Source: Sphingomonas sp. LC-1
GTDB taxonomy: Bacteria > Pseudomonadota > Alphaproteobacteria > Sphingomonadales > Sphingomonadaceae
Assembly: GCF_025371035.1 (NCBI RefSeq)
Contig: NZ_JANZXB010000003.1
Span: 1 to 64,000, forward strand
Direction of reading: 5' to 3'
Length of the DNA stretch: 64,000 bases
The notes below the pieces were generated by a model. It did not search any database, was not told where the DNA came from, and saw nothing but the letters and a program-made list of their open reading frames with translations. Below, one piece after another: positions 59,825-64,000 of this stretch (position 1 is the first letter of the stretch; each line of letters begins with the position of its first letter). The position numbers were made by a program, and so were the translations under genes.

Positions 59825-60577
59825 TCAGAATGGCAGCCACCGCGCCTTATGGGTGAAGTTCATATAGCCCACATTGACGCCTGCTCGCCAGCCGACACCC
59901 AATCGCACCGGGATCAGCACGACGTTACCGCGCCGCAAATAGGTCGCCGCGAAACCGCCGACGAAATAGAGCCGCCCCTCGGCCGCGGGGAAGCGATGGA
60001 ACAGCTCCTCGGTGTCGTAGAGATTATAGACCAGCACGAACACCTTGTTGGCATCGCCGCCGATGTCGAAACCCAGCGACGGTCCGGTCCAATAGACCGG
60101 CATCTGCCCCTCGACCTTGTGCGTCATGATCCCCGAGCCGTAACGAAGCCCGACCACGAACGCACCGGACGCCTCGCGCCCCGCGATATAGGCATTGGGG
60201 CGCCCCTGTTCGCGCAGGATGCGCTCGATCATCCCCGCCAGCCCTTCGGCGCCCTTGCCGAATACGCCTTCGCCCGCCGCCAGCAGGTCGTCGCGCTCGA
60301 AGGTGTCGGCGGCCTGCGTCGTCTGCGTCGCCCTGGAATCCGGGGTGGTTGCGGGCGGGGGGGTGGTGACGGGGGACTGCTGGGTGGGGGGCGACGACTG
60401 CACCGGTACGTCTTCCTGTGCGGGCGTGCTGCGCGGTGCCGGGCGCGAGGGTTGGGTGCCCAGATCGCTGTCGATGCCCTGATTCGGGTCGATGGTGCGA
60501 ACCTGCGCGGCCAGCGGCGCAGCGGCGACCATCGAGAGGCCGCCCAGTAGCGACAGACCCAGACAGACAAGACGCAT
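59825..60577 (-). CDS. EipA-like envelope protein (DUF1134)
   Basis: A 250-aa exported protein. The signal peptide is at about 1-24 (GLSLLGGLSMVAAAPLAAQ), then a Pro/Thr/Ser-rich linker (about 35-90), then the DUF1134 domain with FGKGAEGLAGMIERILREQG, GLRYGSGIMTHK and SLGFDIGGDANKVFVLVYNL. Family member EipA of Brucella is a periplasmic factor for envelope integrity. GGGGGAG precedes the ATG at 60577. Monocistronic, convergent with the gene to its left. Confidence 0.87.
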   Translation of the reverse strand: MRLVCLGLSLLGGLSMVAAAPLAAQVRTIDPNQGIDSDLGTQPSRPAPRSTPAQEDVPVQSSPPTQQSPVTTPPPATTPDSRATQTTQAADTFERDDLLAAGEGVFGKGAEGLAGMIERILREQGRPNAYIAGREASGAFVVGLRYGSGIMTHKVEGQMPVYWTGPSLGFDIGGDANKVFVLVYNLYDTEELFHRFPAAEGRLYFVGGFAATYLRRGNVVLIPVRLGVGWRAGVNVGYMNFTHKARWLPF

Positions 60578-60741
60578 GACTTCAAACTCCCCCGGCGAAC
60601 CGATTGGCCACGTTAACCAGCCCCCGCCTTGCAGTGCAATGAACGACGGAAAACGCCCTAGTCGATTTTCCTGATAAAATCCCCGCCAGACCCGGTTGAT
60701 TGCCTCCCCCGGCCCCGCTATAGCCGCACCTCGCCGCAGCC

Positions 60742-60831
60742 GGAGACGTGGGTGAGTGGCTGAAACCAACGCTTTGCTAAAGCGTCGTACGGGAAACCGT
60801 ACCGAGGGTTCGAATCCCTCCGTCTCCGCCA
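60742..60831 (+). tRNA. tRNA-Ser (anticodon GCT)
   Basis: A 90-nt cloverleaf with a long variable arm typical of serine tRNAs (GTCGTACGGGAAACCGTACC). Acceptor GGAGACG pairs with CGTCTCC, discriminator G, encoded CCA at 60829-60831. Anticodon stem ACGCT/AGCGT with loop TTGCTAA. T-loop GGTTCGAATCC. Confidence 0.96.
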
Positions 60832-60973
60832 TTATGCGCAAAATTGCCCGCTATAACATTGATTTTAGGGTGGTTTGGCCAAACGGCCCCATATTTCGGC
60901 CAGCAAACTCGTGTGGTTTCAATTCACGCTAGCCATGGATGGCGGTGGGCCTAATCGATTCACATTGCCGTGA

Positions 60974-61690
60974 ATGCCGATGACCGAGCATATTTCGTTA
61001 AGCGGCATGAGAACGTCCTGTGCCGACAACTCCCCCAATGCCGCGTTCCACCGCTTGCAGGGCATGTACCAAAATCGTCGAGGCGGCGAGCTGTTCACTC
61101 CAGCATCGGGCACGCAGCTCGTCATCGGCACGCCGCCGTCGTCGATCGCAGGCAAACTGAACCTCACGCCGGAAAAGGCGGATGCCTATCCGTTCAAGCA
61201 GGCGGTGATCCCCCATCTCGACGCTCTGGCCGATAGCGCGCAGCCCGTGGGCGCGGTCAACACGACCGCGATGCGCGACGGGCGCATGACCGGGCACAAT
61301 ACGGACATGACCGGCTTTTGCGACAGCCTGCGCGACGGACTGCCCGATGCGCGTCTCGACCGCGGCCAGCCTGTCTTCGCGGTTCGATGCCGAGGTGGTC
61401 GTTCGCAGGGCGGGGGACCATGACACGCACAGGATCGACGGGATCGTCAATGCGAGCCCCGTCGGTATGAAGGCCAAGCCCGGCATGCCGATCGCCGCGT
61501 AGCATCTCGACCCGCGATTGTGGGTCGCGGACATCGTCTACTTCCCGCGCGAAACCGAACTCCTGCGTACCGCGCGGACGCTTGGCTGCGCGACGCTCGA
61601 CGGCAGCGGCATGGTGATCCGCCAGGCCGCGGCGGCGTTCGAGATCATCACCGGGCGCGTCGAGCGGCACATGCAGGTTTCGCTATGGGT
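60974..61690 (+). pseudogene. Decayed shikimate/quinate dehydrogenase (aroE-type)
   Basis: Pieces of an AroE-family enzyme can be read in order but not in one frame. YPFKQAVIPHLDALADSAQP with VGAVNTTAMRDGRMTGHNTD (catalytic substrate-binding half) ends near 61380. DGIVNASPVGMKAKPGMP follows in another frame, with an in-frame TAG at 61500-61502. LWVADIVYFPRETELLRTAR and the C-terminal helix come after that. Most of the NAD-binding segment (about 70-100 residues) is deleted and the N-terminus is unrecognisable. The gene once fitted the aromatic-acid locus to its right. It is plainly inactive. Confidence 0.8.
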
Positions 61691-61708
61691 GAGGCAGCGG
61701 CGTGCGGA

Positions 61709-62683
61709 TCATGCCACGCCGCGACGCACGTTCGGCGCAGCTGGTCCCGCCGGGTGGGGCCGGGTGCCTCGGGCATCGCGGAACGCGCGCGGGGAACACC
61801 CCTCATGCCGGGTAAAGAAGCGCGAGAAATAGGCGGGATCGGCGAAGCCGACGGCATAGCCAATCTCCGCGACCGAAAGATGCGTGTAGAGCAGGGCGCG
61901 TCGGACCTCCAGCATCGCGCGCTGGTCCAACATTGCCGCAGGCGACAGCGCGGCGACCTTGGCGCACGCCGTACGCAGGCGGCTTTCGCTGGTGCCGAGC
62001 GCCGCGGCATGGCTCGACATCGGTTCGCGCAGGCGGAACCGTTCGTCGATCCGTGCCCGGAAGCGGGCGACGAGCGCGTGGTGATAACCGGGTGCTGCGG
62101 CCGGATCGTCCGTCGCGGCACCGGGTGCGCGCATCGCCTCGACCAGGATGGACAGCAGCGCCGCATCCACCGCGGCGCCATGCCCTGGCGCGGCCCAGCC
62201 CAGCTCGCGCATCAGCGCCGCCATCGCCGAGGTGACCGTCGTCATGGCGGCCGCGTCGGGGTGGAGCACCGCGACATGCGCAAAGATCGCCGCCAGTCCC
62301 GGATAGAGCGAATCGAGCCGCGTCAGATGGCGCACCGACAGTGTCAGGACCGAGCCGGTCGAATCGGGATGCCAATCGAAGCCGTGGACGATCGCGGCGG
62401 GCACGATCAGCAGCGCGGGCGCGGCGACGCGCAAGCTGTCCGCCTCGGCCTGCATCGTACCACCGCCGCTCGCCAGCACGAACACCTGGACCAGGTCGGC
62501 ATGGGCGTGCGGCAGGATCGTCCATTCGCTGGGTCGCGAGCGATCGTCGAGCGATTCGGTGTGGACGAAGTCGTCCGGCACCGCCCGATGAGGTTCGCCG
62601 TACAGGTAGAAACTCGGCACCGCCATGGACTGGGGATAGAAGGGTGGAGACGGATCGTCCAACTTTTTGCGTGTGTGGTCCAT
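61709..62683 (-). CDS. AraC-family regulator, probable PobR-type activator of pobA
   Basis: A 324-aa regulator. The N-terminal cupin-like effector domain (AVPSFYLYGEPHRAVPDDFV; HAHADLVQVFVLASGGGTMQ) is followed by two AraC helix-turn-helices near the C-terminus (LREPMSSHAAALGTSESRLR and LSVAEIGYAVGFADPAYFSR, then FTRHEGCSPRAFRDARG). It is divergent from pobA, the usual setting of PobR, which activates pobA when 4-hydroxybenzoate is present. ATG at 62683 is used; Met20 is an alternative. The C-terminus is extended beyond the second HTH by about 20 residues. Confidence 0.88.
   Translation of the reverse strand: MDHTRKKLDDPSPPFYPQSMAVPSFYLYGEPHRAVPDDFVHTESLDDRSRPSEWTILPHAHADLVQVFVLASGGGTMQAEADSLRVAAPALLIVPAAIVHGFDWHPDSTGSVLTLSVRHLTRLDSLYPGLAAIFAHVAVLHPDAAAMTTVTSAMAALMRELGWAAPGHGAAVDAALLSILVEAMRAPGAATDDPAAAPGYHHALVARFRARIDERFRLREPMSSHAAALGTSESRLRTACAKVAALSPAAMLDQRAMLEVRRALLYTHLSVAEIGYAVGFADPAYFSRFFTRHEGCSPRAFRDARGTRPHPAGPAAPNVRRGVA

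Positions 62684-64000
<1,317 letters not shown>

Overview
The window looks like a chromosomal segment of a sphingomonad (Alphaproteobacteria, Sphingomonadales; Sphingomonas-like). The basis is high-GC coding DNA, a gene-transfer-agent (GTA) structural cluster in the RcGTA gene order, a DUF1134/EipA-type envelope protein, DUF2793, an OmpA protein with a polyproline linker, and 'TTCGACTTCGC' and 'CCCCGGCGAAGGCCGGGG' palindromic repeats. The species call is inference; nothing in the window identifies it directly.

Layout. 0-0.2 kb: end of an IS5-family element. 0.3-6.4 kb: a prophage-derived lysis and surface module (two small membrane proteins, GH19 endolysin, nested Rz/Rz1 spanins, an SGNH hydrolase with fibre-like C-terminus, a zinc-ribbon mini-protein and an AT-richer acyltransferase) without head or tail genes. 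6.4-10.2 kb: scarred DNA with repeats, a decayed DnaB-like helicase, a 55-aa membrane protein, an IS-end relic and a methyl-accepting chemotaxis protein (MCP). 10.3-13.8 kb: an unusual fusion of a DegT/DnrJ-type PLP enzyme to an FAD/NAD(P)-binding domain, translationally coupled to a family 2 glycosyltransferase. 14-19.4 kb: housekeeping genes (PAP2 phosphatase, CitE-like lyase, galE, msrA, Sua5/TsaC, arylamine N-acetyltransferase).

19.9-31.5 kb: one long chemotaxis operon, STAS-cheY-cheA-cheW-mcp-cheW-mcp-cheW-cheR-cheB-(coiled-coil MCP relative). The mcp-cheW pair is duplicated in tandem. The last gene encodes a soluble protein with a degenerate MCP tip. 31.5-41.0 kb: a glycan-use locus. 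GH31, a GPH/MelB-type symporter and a secreted clan-GH-A hydrolase form one minus-strand operon. A divergent LacI regulator and a Tat-exported GH127 enzyme lie beside it. A promoter, a LacI-type operator and a TTG start with a strong ribosome-binding site can be read directly for the GH31 operon.

41.0-55.1 kb: a MITE-like inverted repeat, tRNA-Val, then a complete-looking GTA cluster: small and large terminase, portal, DUF6127-like, protease, capsid, adaptor, DUF3168, major tail, two tail chaperones, short tape measure, DUF2460 fusion, DUF2163, NlpC/P60, tail tip, DUF2793. It has no integrase, repressor, replication or lysis genes. Its capsid has a short N-terminus, its distal-tail protein carries a large barrel-like domain, and its tail-tip protein lacks one.

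55.2-64 kb: ompA with a clear terminator, a PilZ protein, ygfZ, a dihydroorotase, a YqfO/NIF3-insert-like protein, an EipA-like protein, tRNA-Ser, a decayed aroE-type dehydrogenase, and a protocatechuate-branch locus (AraC regulator, pobA, start of a 3-oxoacid CoA-transferase subunit) that runs off the right edge.
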